A stretch of 64,000 nt of DNA from Pectobacterium brasiliense (lineage in GTDB: Bacteria; Pseudomonadota; Gammaproteobacteria; Enterobacterales; Enterobacteriaceae). The translations under genes and the position numbers were made by a program. Under the pieces are notes generated by a model. It had not been told where the DNA came from, did not search any database, and saw only the letters and a list, made by a program, of their open reading frames with translations. Below are positions 18,055-29,251 of this stretch, in pieces. Numbering within the stretch: position 1 is the first letter of the stretch; every line of letters begins with the position of its first letter. The stretch covers positions 434,001 to 498,000 of the forward strand of contig NZ_JACGFN010000002.1 of NCBI RefSeq assembly GCF_016950255.1, written 5' to 3'.

Positions 18055-21000
18055 TTAGCCCAGCTGTCTACGCGCATTACGGAACATACGCATCCACGGG
18101 CCATCCTCGCCCCACTCTTCCGGGTGCCAGGAGTTACTGACGGTACGGAACACACGCTCAGGGTGCGGCATCATGACGGTTGCCCGACCACTGGTGCTGG
18201 AGACTGCCGTAATACCGTTTGGCGAGCCATTTGGGTTAGCCGGATAGTTCTCGGTTACCTGACCGTAGTGGTTGATATAACGCAGCGCCACCAGACCATG
18301 TTCTTCAATCGCCGCCAGATGAGTATCGTCCCGGACTTCAACTTGTCCTTCACCGTGTGAAACGGCAATCGGCATACGCGATCCAGCCATGTCATTCATG
18401 AACAACGACGGACTTTTCTGCACTTCGACCAGGCTGAAACGCGCTTCAAAGCGATCGGATTTATTGCGGACGAAACGCGGCCAGAGATCGGCACCAGGAA
18501 TCAGTTCACGCAGGTTGGACATCATCTGACAGCCGTTACATACGCCCAGCGCCAGCGTTTGCGGACGCAGGAAGAATTCCGCGAATTCATCACGCACGCG
18601 AGAGTTGAACAGAATGGATTTAGCCCAGCCTTCACCCGCGCCCAGCACGTCACCATAAGAGAAGCCGCCACAGGCAACCAGCGCTTGGAAATCCTGCAAG
18701 TTACGGCGATTCGCCAGCAGGTCGCTCATATGGATGTCGATGGCATCAAAGCCCGCACGGTGGAACGCCGCCGCCATTTCTACGTGAGAGTTCACCCCCT
18801 GCTCACGCAGGACAGCCACTTTAGGGCGGACATTTTTAGCAATGTAAGGCGCGGCGATATCTTCCTGCGGATCGAAGGTCAGCGACACGTTCAGGCCGGG
18901 ATCGTTATCATCCTGTCTGGCGATGTGTTCCTGATCGGCACACTGCGGGTTATCACGCAGGCGCTGCATCTGCCAGCTGGTTTCAGCCCACCAGCGACGC
19001 AGCGTTGAACGGCTTTCCTGATAGATCGCTTCTGCACCCTGATTGATGGTGAAACGCGTGCCTTCTTCAGCATGACCGAGGTAATGTACACAATCTGCCA
19101 GACCATGCAGCGCCAGAACCGCTTCCACTTCCGCACGACGTGCCGCAGGGATCTGAATTACTGCGCCAAGCTCTTCGTTAAACAGCGTCGCCAGCGTATC
19201 CTCACCCTGAGACGCAATATCAACCGTCACGCCGCAATGGCCAGCAAACGCCATCTCTGCCAGCGTAACCAGCAGGCCGCCGTCTGAGCGGTCGTGATAA
19301 GCCAGAAGCGCTTTATCCGCGACCAGTTGCTGCATGGCATTAAAGAAGCCAGCCAACTGCTCAGGGCTATGCACATCTGCCGTCTTACGACCCAGTTGGC
19401 GATAAACCTGTGCCAGCGCCGTCGCACCCAGCGCTTTGTTGCCTGCACCCAAATCGATGAGCAGCAGCGCATTATCCTGTCCGGTACGCAGCTGTGGCGT
19501 TACCGTGTTACGCACGTCTTCCACGCGGGCAAACGCAGAGATCACCAGCGACATCGGCGAAGTGACCGCGCGATCTTCGCCTTCTTCCTGCCAGCGGGTT
19601 TTCATCGACATAGAGTCTTTACCCACCGGAATCGTCAGACCCAGCGCTGGGCACAGCTCCTCACCCACGGCTTTCACCGCATCGTACAGGCCAGCATCTT
19701 CGCCCGGATGCCCTGCGGCTGCCATCCAGTTCGCAGACAGCTTCACGCGAGTCAGCGGGCCGATATGCGTGGCCGCAATGTTCGTCAGCGCCTCACCCAC
19801 CGCCAAACGCGCGGAGGCGGCGAAGTTACGCAGCGCGACTGGCGCACGTTCACCGATAGACATTGCCTCGCCGTAATAGCTATCAAGGCTGGCGGTGGTC
19901 ACCGCACAGTCAGCCACCGGCACCTGCCACGGACCGACCATCTGATCGCGGGCTACCATACCGGTAACAGAGCGGTCACCGATGGTGATCAGGAAGGTTT
20001 TTTCCGCGACAACAGGTAAGTGCAGCACGCGCTCGACCGCTTCTGCCAGATAGATTTCATCACGCTGTAGCGGTGTGCCTTCTACCTGCTTGCGCTCAAC
20101 GTCACGCAGCATCTTCGGCGTTTTGCCCAGCAGCACATCCAGCGGTAGATCGATCGGCTGGTTGTTGAAGTGACGATCGTTCATCGTCAGATGCAATTCT
20201 TCCGTCGCCTCACCAATCACCGCATAAGGTGCACGTTCACGGCGGCAAATTTCATCAAACTGTGCCAGCTGTTCTGGTGCAACGGCCAGAACGTAGCGCT
20301 CCTGCGATTCGTTACACCAGACTTCCAGCGGGCTCATGCCCGGCTCGTCGTTCAGAATATCGCGCAGTTCAAAACGACCGCCGCGACCACCGTCGCTCAC
20401 CAGTTCCGGCATCGCGTTAGACAGACCGCCCGCGCCGACATCGTGGATGAACAGGATCGGGTTGGCTTCACCCAATTGCCAGCAGCGGTCGATCACTTCC
20501 TGACAGCGGCGCTCCATTTCTGGGTTATCGCGCTGTACAGAAGCAAAATCCAGATCCGCATCAGACTGACCCGATGCCATAGAAGAGGCTGCACCGCCGC
20601 CCAGACCGATATTCATGGACGGTCCGCCCAGTACAATCAGTTTGGCACCGACGATAATTTCGCCTTTTTTGACGTGATCGGCGCGGATGTTACCAATGCC
20701 GCCCGCCAGCATGATCGGTTTATGGTAGCCGCGCAGCTCTGTGCCATTGTGGCTATCAACACGCTCTTCATACGTACGGAAATAGCCCGTCAGTGCAGGA
20801 CGGCCGAATTCGTTATTGAATGCCGCGCCGCCCAATGGACCTTCGGTCATGATATCCAGCGCGCTGACAATACGCTCTGGTTTGCCGAACTCTTCTTCTT
20901 CCCACGGCTGAACAAAGCCAGGAATGCGCAGGTTCGATACAGAGAAGCCCACCAGACCGGCTTTTGGCTTGGAGCCACGGCCTGTCGCGCCTTCGTCACG

Positions 21001-21942
21001 GATTTCACCACCGGATCCCGTTGCTGCGCCCGGCCACGGTGAAATGGCGGTCGGGTGGTTGTGCGTTTCAACCTTCATCAGGATATGAGCATCTTCCTGA
21101 TGGTAAGTATATTGCCCGTTGGGATCGGTGTAGAAACGGCCGACGGCGGAACCTTCCATGACGGCGGCGTTATCTTTATAGGCCGAGAGAACGTGATCGG
21201 GAGTGTGTTCAAAGGTGTTTTTGATCATTTTGAACAGTGACTTCGGCTGAGTAACGCCGTCGATCACCCAATCAGCATTGAAAATCTTGTGGCGGCAGTG
21301 TTCAGAGTTCGCCTGGGCGAACATATACAGTTCGATATCGTTAGGATTGCGGCCCAGTTTGGTGAAGGCTTCCAGCAGATAGTCAATCTCATCTTCTGCC
21401 AATGCCAGTCCCAGACGGACGTTCGCCTCTTCGAGTGCCTGACGTCCTTGCAGTAGAATTTCGATACGCTTGAAAGGGGCAGGTTGATGATGAGAGAAAA
21501 GCGCTTCGGCCTGTTCCAGGTCGCTAAATACGCTTTCCATCATTCGGTCATGCAGCAGAGCCCCCAATTGCTGCCACTGTTCATCGCTCAGTGTAGGCGC
21601 ATGAATATAGAAAGCCAGCCCACGCTCCAGACGCAGCACTTTGCTTAACCCACAGTTATGAGCGATATCCGTTGCTTTGGAAGACCACGGTGAAATCGTG
21701 CCGGGACGCGGCGTGACCAGTAACAGACGGCCTTGCGGCTCGTGCTCCGCGAGAGAAGGACCATACTTCAGCAAACGTGTCAGTTTGGCCTGTTCATCGT
21801 TGTTCAACGGGGCGCTGACATCGGCGAAATGTACGTATTCAGCATAGATATCACTGACCGGCAAAACGTGCTCTTTGCAGCGGACCAGCAATTTATTAAT
21901 ACGAAAAGCCGATAAAGCAGGTGAACCACGCAGTATTTCCAT
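18055..21942 (-). CDS. purL: Phosphoribosylformylglycinamidine synthase
   Basis: The large single-chain enzyme of purine synthesis that converts FGAR, glutamine and ATP to FGAM. The 1295 residues equal the E. coli length. The N-terminal PurS-like region is followed by the two ATP-binding halves (motifs [14 protein letters not shown] near residue 290 and [12 protein letters not shown] near 510). The C-terminal glutaminase has nucleophile Cys in [10 protein letters not shown] (about 1135) and the His/Glu pair in MPHPERVFR (about 1260). A pur box upstream indicates PurR repression. It is monocistronic, with its own terminator. Confidence 0.98.
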   Translation of the reverse strand: MEILRGSPALSAFRINKLLVRCKEHVLPVSDIYAEYVHFADVSAPLNNDEQAKLTRLLKYGPSLAEHEPQGRLLLVTPRPGTISPWSSKATDIAHNCGLSKVLRLERGLAFYIHAPTLSDEQWQQLGALLHDRMMESVFSDLEQAEALFSHHQPAPFKRIEILLQGRQALEEANVRLGLALAEDEIDYLLEAFTKLGRNPNDIELYMFAQANSEHCRHKIFNADWVIDGVTQPKSLFKMIKNTFEHTPDHVLSAYKDNAAVMEGSAVGRFYTDPNGQYTYHQEDAHILMKVETHNHPTAISPWPGAATGSGGEIRDEGATGRGSKPKAGLVGFSVSNLRIPGFVQPWEEEEFGKPERIVSALDIMTEGPLGGAAFNNEFGRPALTGYFRTYEERVDSHNGTELRGYHKPIMLAGGIGNIRADHVKKGEIIVGAKLIVLGGPSMNIGLGGGAASSMASGQSDADLDFASVQRDNPEMERRCQEVIDRCWQLGEANPILFIHDVGAGGLSNAMPELVSDGGRGGRFELRDILNDEPGMSPLEVWCNESQERYVLAVAPEQLAQFDEICRRERAPYAVIGEATEELHLTMNDRHFNNQPIDLPLDVLLGKTPKMLRDVERKQVEGTPLQRDEIYLAEAVERVLHLPVVAEKTFLITIGDRSVTGMVARDQMVGPWQVPVADCAVTTASLDSYYGEAMSIGERAPVALRNFAASARLAVGEALTNIAATHIGPLTRVKLSANWMAAAGHPGEDAGLYDAVKAVGEELCPALGLTIPVGKDSMSMKTRWQEEGEDRAVTSPMSLVISAFARVEDVRNTVTPQLRTGQDNALLLIDLGAGNKALGATALAQVYRQLGRKTADVHSPEQLAGFFNAMQQLVADKALLAYHDRSDGGLLVTLAEMAFAGHCGVTVDIASQGEDTLATLFNEELGAVIQIPAARRAEVEAVLALHGLADCVHYLGHAEEGTRFTINQGAEAIYQESRSTLRRWWAETSWQMQRLRDNPQCADQEHIARQDDNDPGLNVSLTFDPQEDIAAPYIAKNVRPKVAVLREQGVNSHVEMAAAFHRAGFDAIDIHMSDLLANRRNLQDFQALVACGGFSYGDVLGAGEGWAKSILFNSRVRDEFAEFFLRPQTLALGVCNGCQMMSNLRELIPGADLWPRFVRNKSDRFEARFSLVEVQKSPSLFMNDMAGSRMPIAVSHGEGQVEVRDDTHLAAIEEHGLVALRYINHYGQVTENYPANPNGSPNGITAVSSTSGRATVMMPHPERVFRTVSNSWHPEEWGEDGPWMRMFRNARRQLG

Positions 21943-22039
21943 AATCTAAAGTTCTCTCGTCTTCGATGCACTGGCTGCGATACAGCCATGGGGCACAACA
22001 GGGGGGAAACGCGCATATTATAGAGAATCCTTCCCTCGG

Positions 22040-22055
22040 ACGAAACCGTTTGCGT
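22040..22055 (-). promoter_or_regulatory. PurR operator of purL
   Basis: ACGAAACCGTTTGCGT is a near-ideal 16-bp pur box (ACGNAANCGNTTGCGT), about 98 bp upstream of purL. PurR with hypoxanthine or guanine would repress the gene. Confidence 0.85.
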
Positions 22056-22221
22056 GGCGATAATTTCACTTCGCGTCCGACGAATGATTAATCGGTGACC
22101 AAATCAATAAAAGTTGCACAGTGGCGCTTTGTTAAGCAAAATGCCCCCACTCTGGGAAATGACGTATAAAAAAACTGCCGTTACAGACAGCCTGGCCACA
22201 CGGCCGCCGAGAGATAACTAT

Positions 22222-23667
22222 TTGAAGCCGTTAAAATTAAATTATTTTTTCATCGGGATTATCACGTTACTGCTGGCGTTAGCGCTATGGCCTAGTATTC
22301 CCTGGCGCACTAGTCAGGATGTACAGCTCAGGCAGATCCTCTCACGCGGTGAGTTGCGTATCAGCACGGTCAACTCACCGCTGACCTATGCAATGAGCAA
22401 CGGATCCCCGACAGGTCTGGACTACGAACTAGCAAAACGGTTCGCCGATTACCTCGGCGTCAAGCTGGTGGTCTCGTCACGCAAGAATCTTGACGAGCTG
22501 TTCGACGATTTGGACGGTGACGACGCCGACCTGCTGGCTGCTGGGCTGATCTATAACCATGAGCGTCTGGAACGCTTCCGCGCCGGCCCAACCTACTATT
22601 CCATTTCACAACAGATGGTGTACCGCCTCGGTTCACCTCGCCCCAAAACGCTGGATAAACTGCAAGGCCGCCTCGTCGTCACATCCGGTTCCGCGCACGC
22701 CGCTACCCTGCGCGATCTAAAAGCAGAGAAATACCCGCAGCTAAGTTGGGAATCAGCCTCCGATCAGAGCACGCAGGAATTACTGAAGCAGGTTGCCGAC
22801 GGCAAACTGGACTATACGCTGGGTGATTCGGTCACCATCGGCCTGATGCAGCGAATTCATCCGCAGCTTGCCGTCGCCTTCGATCTCAGCGACGAAGAGC
22901 CGGTTACCTGGTATATGCGCCGTTCACACGATGACAGCCTGTCCGCCGCGCTGCTGGATTTCTTCAGCCAGATTGTCGAAGACGGTACGCTCGCGCGTCT
23001 GGAGGAGAAGTATCTCGGTCACGTTGGCGAATTTGACTATGTCGATACCACCACGTTCCTGAGCGCGATTGATGAAACGCTGCCGGATCTGCGACCGCTG
23101 TTTGAAAAATACGCCACCGATATCGACTGGAAGCTGCTGGCCGCCATCTCCTATCAGGAGTCACACTGGAACCCGCTGGCGACCTCCCCTACCGGCGTGC
23201 GCGGACTGATGATGCTCACGCGCAACACGGCAGAAAGTCTGAACGTCACCGATCGAGTCGACCCTGAGCAAAGTATTCGCGGCGGTGCGCAATATATGTC
23301 GCACATGATGCAGAAAATGCCGGACACCATCCCAGAAGATGAAAAAATCTGGTTTGCGCTGGCGTCTTACAATATGGGATACGCCCATCTGCTTGATGCG
23401 CGTAAATTGACCGAAAAACAGAAAGGTAATCCCGACAGTTGGGTCGATGTGAAGATGCGCCTGCCGATGCTAAGCCAGAAGCGCTATTACACCCAAACCA
23501 CCTACGGCTACGCGCGTGGACACGAAGCCTATAACTACGTGGAAAACATTCGGCGTTATATGGTGAGCCTGGAAGGTTACCTGATCGAGAAAGAAGCTAA
23601 GGCGCAACAGCAAACCCAGATCGCGCAAGGCTATCCGGCCGTGCCTCTCAGCAAGGTACCAGAATAA
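22222..23667 (+). CDS. mltF: Membrane-bound lytic transglycosylase F
   Basis: Outer-membrane-associated murein lytic transglycosylase. An N-terminal hydrophobic segment is followed by a solute-binding-protein-like regulatory domain ([18 protein letters not shown] onward, about 30-250) and a Slt catalytic domain (about 275-450) whose Glu lies in SYQESHWNP, with GVRGLMMLT and [12 protein letters not shown] motifs. I place the start at TTG 22222, because the protein then begins (M)[11 protein letters not shown], like the E. coli MKKLKINYLFIG start, and GAGA lies just upstream. The frame stays open to an ATG at 22114, giving 36 extra residues without family support. Confidence 0.93.
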   Translation: MKPLKLNYFFIGIITLLLALALWPSIPWRTSQDVQLRQILSRGELRISTVNSPLTYAMSNGSPTGLDYELAKRFADYLGVKLVVSSRKNLDELFDDLDGDDADLLAAGLIYNHERLERFRAGPTYYSISQQMVYRLGSPRPKTLDKLQGRLVVTSGSAHAATLRDLKAEKYPQLSWESASDQSTQELLKQVADGKLDYTLGDSVTIGLMQRIHPQLAVAFDLSDEEPVTWYMRRSHDDSLSAALLDFFSQIVEDGTLARLEEKYLGHVGEFDYVDTTTFLSAIDETLPDLRPLFEKYATDIDWKLLAAISYQESHWNPLATSPTGVRGLMMLTRNTAESLNVTDRVDPEQSIRGGAQYMSHMMQKMPDTIPEDEKIWFALASYNMGYAHLLDARKLTEKQKGNPDSWVDVKMRLPMLSQKRYYTQTTYGYARGHEAYNYVENIRRYMVSLEGYLIEKEAKAQQQTQIAQGYPAVPLSKVPE

Positions 23668-23707
23668 AAGAACCGAAATAGATCCGTATGGAAGGGAAAA
23701 CGCCCCG

Positions 23708-24220
<513 letters not shown>

Positions 24221-24295
24221 TCACAGTCATTCATATTTTGGCGGCGCATTATACCTATATGAAGAGATGAAAAATCAGATGAAAGGATGAAAAAA

Positions 24296-24934
24296 TCATT
24301 CCAGCTGTTGCAGGCTACCTTCGGGGGTGACTCGCCAGCGGTGTTCGCAAAAATAGAGCAGCGGGTTGTCCTGTTTGCTGTCGCTGTAACCACTGTAGAG
24401 TTTGAGCGGCGCGCCGAGACGCTGCTCCATCTGTGCCACTTTTTCATGTCCGAGACAGCGTAGCGTTAATACCCAGCCGCCGTAGCGGCGCGTAATCTGG
24501 CTTCCCATCAGGCGAACGCCAGGCAGAAAAGGCGAATCATGGTAGACCTGTTCCACCAACCGCTGCGGCGATCCCGTCACCAGCCAGACCTGTGCATCAC
24601 TGTCTTCAAGATAGGTTTTCAGCCGCTGCTGAACCTGCGGAAATGGAATGACATCATGACGAAACGCGCCGACAAACTGCTTTTCCAGTTGAACCAGCTC
24701 GTCTTCATCACGCCCAAACGTAATCGCCCACAGCAGCCAGCTCATCGGCCACCGAGCCGCGCGACCGCGAATCAGTAGCCCCAGCCCGATAAGAGGTAAT
24801 AGCGGGATAACCAGAACGAGATTTAACGGCAGCCGACGAAGTAAAAAACGCAAAAAGCTGCCAAACATGTCCTGCTGATGCAACGTGCCATCCAGATCAA
24901 AAAAAACAATGCGTTGCTCTCGCTTATCACTCAA
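24296..24934 (-). CDS. pgpC: Phosphatidylglycerophosphatase C
   Basis: HAD-superfamily membrane phosphatase of 212 residues (E. coli YfhB/PgpC) that dephosphorylates phosphatidylglycerophosphate in phosphatidylglycerol synthesis. The catalytic DxD motif is FFDLDGTL near the N-terminus. Motif II, WLVTGSP, and the late acidic motif GYSDSKQDNPLL are intact. A hydrophobic segment (about 30-56) inserts in the inner membrane. The sequence follows the E. coli protein closely to the end (HRWRVTPEGSLQQLE). It lies upstream of tadA on the same strand. Confidence 0.93.
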   Translation of the reverse strand: MSDKREQRIVFFDLDGTLHQQDMFGSFLRFLLRRLPLNLVLVIPLLPLIGLGLLIRGRAARWPMSWLLWAITFGRDEDELVQLEKQFVGAFRHDVIPFPQVQQRLKTYLEDSDAQVWLVTGSPQRLVEQVYHDSPFLPGVRLMGSQITRRYGGWVLTLRCLGHEKVAQMEQRLGAPLKLYSGYSDSKQDNPLLYFCEHRWRVTPEGSLQQLE

Positions 24935-24965
24935 AACATTTCTCCCGACTTACACCAAGATAATT

Positions 24966-25892
24966 TTATCCGCCAATCAGCGCCTCACGCAGATAACCGT
25001 TGTGTTGTTTCAGGCGCTCACGCGCCGCTTCCACGTCAATATTAGCCAGAAGCATCAGGATTGCAGGCTTAACCTCATTATCCGCCTGCACCAGCGCCTG
25101 CCGCGCCTTTTCCCGCTCAGCACCCGTCGCTTCAACCACAATGCGGCAAGCCCGGTCCAACAGCTTCACGTTGGTTGCCTTCACATCGACCATCAAATTC
25201 TGGTACACCTTTCCCAGCTTAACCATTGCGCCGGTAGAAATCATATTCAGGACGAGTTTTTGCGCCGTTCCCGACTTCAAGCGTGTCGACCCCGTTAACG
25301 CTTCCGGGCCAACCACCGGAGAAATCGCCACCTGCGCTTCCTGTGCGATGGGTGAATGCGGGTTACAGGAGATCGCCGCCGTCCGGCAGCCAACGTCACG
25401 CGCATAGCGCAATGCGCCAATCACATACGGCGTTCGGCCTGATGCCGCAAGGCCGACAACCATATCTGCCGCGGTGACATCCAGCGCTTTTAAATCCGCC
25501 TCACCGAGTGCAGGGTCGTCTTCCGCACCCTCAACCGCTTTAAGCAACGCGCCCGGCCCACCGGCAATCAGGCCAATAACCAGCCCGTGTGGCACGCCAA
25601 ACGTCGGCGGACACTCTGAGGCATCCAGTACGCCCAAACGACCGCTGGTCCCCGCGCCCAGATAGATCAGCCGCCCGCCCTCCTGCAACGACGCCGTCGC
25701 CAGATCGACAGCCTCGGCAATCGCGGGTAAAACTTGCGCAATGGCTTCGGGTACTTTCCGATCTTCCTGATTAAACGCGTGCATCATCTCCAGCGTAGAG
25801 AGCTGATCCAGCGCCATCGTCGCCGGATTCCGAGTTTCGGAAACCAGCTTCCCTAAATTAAGGTTCTCTCCATCCATCACATCTGAACGCAT
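24966..25892 (-). CDS. murQ: N-acetylmuramic acid 6-phosphate etherase
   Basis: Cleaves the lactyl ether of MurNAc-6-phosphate to GlcNAc-6-phosphate and D-lactate during cell-wall recycling. The 308 residues contain the SIS fold signatures: [21 protein letters not shown], with the putative catalytic Glu in [14 protein letters not shown], and [12 protein letters not shown]. In E. coli murQ is followed by the murP transporter gene; neither murP nor murR is visible here, so the gene stands alone between pgpC and the adhesin island. ATG at 25892 is used; ATG at 25877 is also possible. Confidence 0.95.
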   Translation of the reverse strand: MRSDVMDGENLNLGKLVSETRNPATMALDQLSTLEMMHAFNQEDRKVPEAIAQVLPAIAEAVDLATASLQEGGRLIYLGAGTSGRLGVLDASECPPTFGVPHGLVIGLIAGGPGALLKAVEGAEDDPALGEADLKALDVTAADMVVGLAASGRTPYVIGALRYARDVGCRTAAISCNPHSPIAQEAQVAISPVVGPEALTGSTRLKSGTAQKLVLNMISTGAMVKLGKVYQNLMVDVKATNVKLLDRACRIVVEATGAEREKARQALVQADNEVKPAILMLLANIDVEAARERLKQHNGYLREALIGG

Positions 25893-26046
25893 TCTGCTAC
25901 CCCATGCTTTATATCAGCGTTCTCTACACGCTTATGACAAACCACCCTTTTCACCACTATACTGCTTTTGGGGAGTATGAAAGTACGCTATTCTGCATCG
26001 AATTACCCCACCACATTTATCTCGCAAGGTAAACAGAGAAACCTCA

Positions 26047-26736
26047 GTGCGACTCTCCGGGTTCAGACTCTCCAGTTACACGCTTTTCTTTATTAGCTGT
26101 CTGCTGTTTCTGCTGGCGGGTTCCCTGCGCGCGGACTGGGATTTTATTACCATTAATCAGCGCACCGAGCAGCTTTATGGCCCGGCAACGCCCGATGCTC
26201 GCCGCCGAATAGATGAATGGCAGACGCTGTTGGCTAATTCCCTCAACAAAGAGGAAAAGGCCCTGCTGAGTAGCGTGAACCAATTTTTCAATGACCGTAT
26301 GCTGTTTCGCGATGATATTGTCGTCTGGAATCAGGAAGATTACTGGGCTACGCCGATTGAAGCACTGCGTAAAGGTGCCGGAGACTGCGAAGATTATGCG
26401 CTCGCCAAGTATTTTACGCTGCGCCATTTAGGCGTCCCGGCGGACAAATTACGTATTACCTATGTTAAAGCCCTGCGTCTGAATAAGGCGCATATGGTGG
26501 TCACCTATTATCCCACGCCAACCTCGATTCCGCTGGTGCTGGATAATCTGACCGACAAGATCCAACCCGCGACAGAGCGCACTGATTTAGTTCCGGTGTA
26601 CGCCTTTAATGGCGGTGGTCTCTGGCTGCCCGGAGCCAGCGGCAGCAACAAACGCGTAGGTGACAGTAAACGACTTTCACGCTGGCAGGATGTATTAACC
26701 AAAATGCGTGCCGAAGGGTTTTCAATTGAGGAGTAA
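26047..26736 (+). CDS. lapG: Periplasmic cysteine protease LapG
   Basis: Bacterial transglutaminase-like protease of 229 residues that clips the N-terminal retention module of a LapA-type adhesin and releases it from the surface. A signal peptide (about residues 1-29, cleavage near SLRA-DW) directs it to the periplasm. The catalytic triad is readable: Cys114 in AGDCEDYA, His149 in KAHMVV and Asp166 in LDNLTD. Acidic residues around the Cys fit the calcium site of the family. The start is GTG at 26047. lapD follows 9 bp downstream, so the protease and its inhibitor-receptor are co-expressed. Confidence 0.95.
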   Translation: MRLSGFRLSSYTLFFISCLLFLLAGSLRADWDFITINQRTEQLYGPATPDARRRIDEWQTLLANSLNKEEKALLSSVNQFFNDRMLFRDDIVVWNQEDYWATPIEALRKGAGDCEDYALAKYFTLRHLGVPADKLRITYVKALRLNKAHMVVTYYPTPTSIPLVLDNLTDKIQPATERTDLVPVYAFNGGGLWLPGASGSNKRVGDSKRLSRWQDVLTKMRAEGFSIEE

Positions 26737-26745
26737 GGGTAGGCT

Positions 26746-28698
26746 ATGTCTCTATACAAACAACTACTGATAGCCATCTGCCTGTTTGTGCTAATTATTT
26801 TCAGCGGGAGTTTTTTCGTCAGCCTGGAAAATTCGCGTGAACAGTACAATAACCAGCTTCACTCTCACGCGCAGGATGCCGCTACCGCACTGGGCCTTTC
26901 CCTGACGCCGAATATCGATGACCCGGCAATGGTAGAGCTAATGGTCAGCTCGATTTTCGACAGCGGCTACTTTTCCAGTATTCGCGTGCGGGATTTAAAA
27001 ACCAGCAACGTTACGCTGGAACGCACTGCATCGCCGGATATCCCTGACGTACCGCGCTGGTTTGTTCAGTTAGTGAACCTGCAACCCGGCGCAGGCGAAG
27101 CCATCGTGATGCGCGGCTGGGAACAGGCGGCAAAAGTTGAAGTCGTCAGCCATCCGATGTTCGCGGTGACGCGACTGTGGCGCAGCAGTACGGCTTCTTT
27201 CCTGTGGTTACTCGGCTGTGGCACGCTGGGCGTGTTACTCGGCGCGCTATTCCTGCGCCGTCAGCTACGTCCGCTTGATTATATTGTCGATCAGTCGCTG
27301 GCCATTACCCGTCGTGAATTCCTTAGCCAGCCGGATTTGCCCAATACACCCGAGTTTCGCCGCGTCGCACAGGCGATGAACCTGATGGTCAGCAAGCTCA
27401 AAAAACTGTTTGAAGAAGAGGCAGAACGAAGCGAGCGCTTACGTCAGGAAGCCTATCAGGATCCTCAAACCGGATTGAATAACCGTCGCGCGTTTGACAT
27501 GCAGTTCAACGACAAGCTGGCCGACGAAGAAACCGCCCCCGGCTTCCTTATTATGATTCGCGTTCAGGATCTGGCGGGGATGAATCAGCGGCTGGGCGGC
27601 CAGCGCACCGATGCGCTATTAGCCTCCGTCGGGCATATTCTGCGTAACACGCAAAAGCAGCATACCCATGCGGAAAGCCTTCTGGCACGTATCCGCGGCG
27701 GGGAGTTTGCGCTGTTCTGCCCGGGGTTGGTCGATAAAGAAGCCTATGCGCTGATTGGCGAGCTGACGCGCAACATCGAAACGTTGCATCTGACAGGCGA
27801 AACCGATGTCTCCCCTGTCGCCCAATTCGGCATGGTGCCTTTCCGCCCCGGCGATACCGCGCAATCCCTGTTTATTCAGGGCGATCAGGCGCTCACGCGA
27901 GCCGAAAGTAATACCGATACCACCGCGCCTCACGACATTCCGTCCGTCAGTGCCGAACAGGTCGAAACCGATCGCCATAGATGGTTTAACCTGCTCGATC
28001 CCATTTTGGAACAGGAACGCTTGCAGCTTTTCCTGCAACCGGTCGTCGCCTGTGACGATCCCAGCCAGGTGCTGCATCACAAAGTACTGGCCCGCATTCA
28101 GGATGAACAGGGGAACAGCATCGCGGCAGGCCGCTTCCTGCCATGGATCCAACGCTTTGGCTGGGATACCCGTCTGGATCAAACCATGCTACGCGAAGTA
28201 CTGGACTATCTTCGCCAGCACGACGGCAATCTGGCGCTGAGCCTGTCCGGCACCACGGTTCTGAATCTTCATCTGCTCGCCGATCTGCTTGCTCCGTTGA
28301 AGCATCAGCCAGCGGTCGCCAGACGGCTGATTCTGGAACTGGATGAGAACCAATTGCCAGACAGCGCCCAACTGGAAGCTTTAATCAAGCTGCTGAATGA
28401 ACATGGCTGTGCGCTGGGGCTACAGCATTTTGGCGGGCGCTTTAATATGATCGGCAACCTGTCGCAATGGGGGCTGGCTTACCTGAAAGTCGATGGCAGC
28501 TACATCCGCAATATCGATCAGGAAGACGATAAACAAATGTTTATCGAAGCGCTGTATCGCGCCACCAACAGTATTGCCCTGCCGCTTATCGCCGAACGTG
28601 TTGAAACCGCAGGCGAGCTGAAAGTGCTTCAGGAGATGGGGTTACAGGGCGCGATGGGACGGCTGCTGGGTGAACCCGCGCCAGCGGTCAGAATCTGA
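26746..28698 (+). CDS. lapD: c-di-GMP receptor LapD (degenerate GGDEF-EAL)
   Basis: Inner-membrane receptor of 650 residues that, when loaded with c-di-GMP, holds LapG through its periplasmic domain and so keeps the adhesin on the surface. A membrane segment (about 7-25), the LapD/MoxY periplasmic domain (about 26-150), a second membrane segment (about 152-172) and HAMP lead to GGDEF-like and EAL-like domains. Both active sites are degenerate: RGGEF near residue 316 for GGDEF, and KVLAR near residue 444 in place of EAL. This is as expected for a binding protein without turnover activity. It is directly downstream of lapG. Confidence 0.95.
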   Translation: MSLYKQLLIAICLFVLIIFSGSFFVSLENSREQYNNQLHSHAQDAATALGLSLTPNIDDPAMVELMVSSIFDSGYFSSIRVRDLKTSNVTLERTASPDIPDVPRWFVQLVNLQPGAGEAIVMRGWEQAAKVEVVSHPMFAVTRLWRSSTASFLWLLGCGTLGVLLGALFLRRQLRPLDYIVDQSLAITRREFLSQPDLPNTPEFRRVAQAMNLMVSKLKKLFEEEAERSERLRQEAYQDPQTGLNNRRAFDMQFNDKLADEETAPGFLIMIRVQDLAGMNQRLGGQRTDALLASVGHILRNTQKQHTHAESLLARIRGGEFALFCPGLVDKEAYALIGELTRNIETLHLTGETDVSPVAQFGMVPFRPGDTAQSLFIQGDQALTRAESNTDTTAPHDIPSVSAEQVETDRHRWFNLLDPILEQERLQLFLQPVVACDDPSQVLHHKVLARIQDEQGNSIAAGRFLPWIQRFGWDTRLDQTMLREVLDYLRQHDGNLALSLSGTTVLNLHLLADLLAPLKHQPAVARRLILELDENQLPDSAQLEALIKLLNEHGCALGLQHFGGRFNMIGNLSQWGLAYLKVDGSYIRNIDQEDDKQMFIEALYRATNSIALPLIAERVETAGELKVLQEMGLQGAMGRLLGEPAPAVRI

Positions 28699-28733
28699 TA
28701 CCACATCATTTTGGCTAACGGCGTTTAACGACC

Positions 28734-28764
28734 CCGGCTTCTCACTACGATATTGAGAGGCCGG
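28734..28764. terminator. Hairpin between lapD and the small lap-island gene
   Basis: Arms CCGGCTTCTCA and TGAGAGGCCGG pair with one wobble in the 149-bp gap between two convergent genes. A T-run is lacking, so terminator function is only probable. Confidence 0.4.
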
Positions 28765-28847
28765 AAACGGCTGAATAGGACGTTACGGGATAATTTCTTC
28801 TTCAAAGCATTATGTTTTTAAACAGTAAGCCCTTAAAACAATAGTCA

Positions 28848-29192
28848 TTAAAACATGGTCTCTTCATCGTCGCCAATCAGCTTGTTCAACCCGCCACTCA
28901 GCGCTTCACGCGCCTGAGCACGGTTGATTAACTTCAACTGTGCCGCCTGAGGGAAATCGGTAATGCTGACCACGCCTTTCTGAATCAAAACCTGAATTAA
29001 ATCCTCCAGCACGCGCACCATTTCCAGATCGCTTTGCCGCAGTTGCTGGAGACTGGACATTGTGGCCTGATGACTGCGGAACCAGGCCTGCGCCTCACGC
29101 GAATCATCGGATAGTTCACCGTTCATTTCAGGAAAAGGACTCTTTTCTACCTTCATCAGGTGGCCATCACTATCGCGCTGGATATAAAACAT
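28848..29192 (-). CDS. Conserved hypothetical protein of the adhesin locus
   Basis: A soluble, acidic, mainly helical protein of 114 residues with no signal peptide, starting MFYIQRDSDG and ending DDEETMF. Homologues I recall in databases carry the misleading label 'tryptophan synthase subunit beta-like', but nothing here resembles TrpB. The gene starts 59 bp after the giant adhesin gene on the same strand, behind a hairpin that could be partly read through. Its position between lapD and the adhesin suggests an accessory role in the system, which is inference only. Confidence 0.75.
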   Translation of the reverse strand: MFYIQRDSDGHLMKVEKSPFPEMNGELSDDSREAQAWFRSHQATMSSLQQLRQSDLEMVRVLEDLIQVLIQKGVVSITDFPQAAQLKLINRAQAREALSGGLNKLIGDDEETMF

Positions 29193-29221
29193 TTTCAGAG
29201 ACCTTTTAAGTTTTTGATAAA

Positions 29222-29247
29222 GAAAGGAGCCGGGCAGGCTCCCCCTT
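29222..29247 (-). terminator. Terminator of the adhesin gene
   Basis: GGAGCC/GGCTCC stem with a GGGCA-type loop, extended by AAAGG and followed on the minus strand by TTTCTTT, just after the adhesin stop codon. Confidence 0.65.
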
Positions 29248-29251
29248 TTGG

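Noticed and set aside
22114..22221. N-terminal extension of mltF from ATG 22114
   Set aside because: The extra 36 residues put a hydrophilic stretch before the signal anchor and do not resemble the family; TTG 22222 matches the E. coli start.
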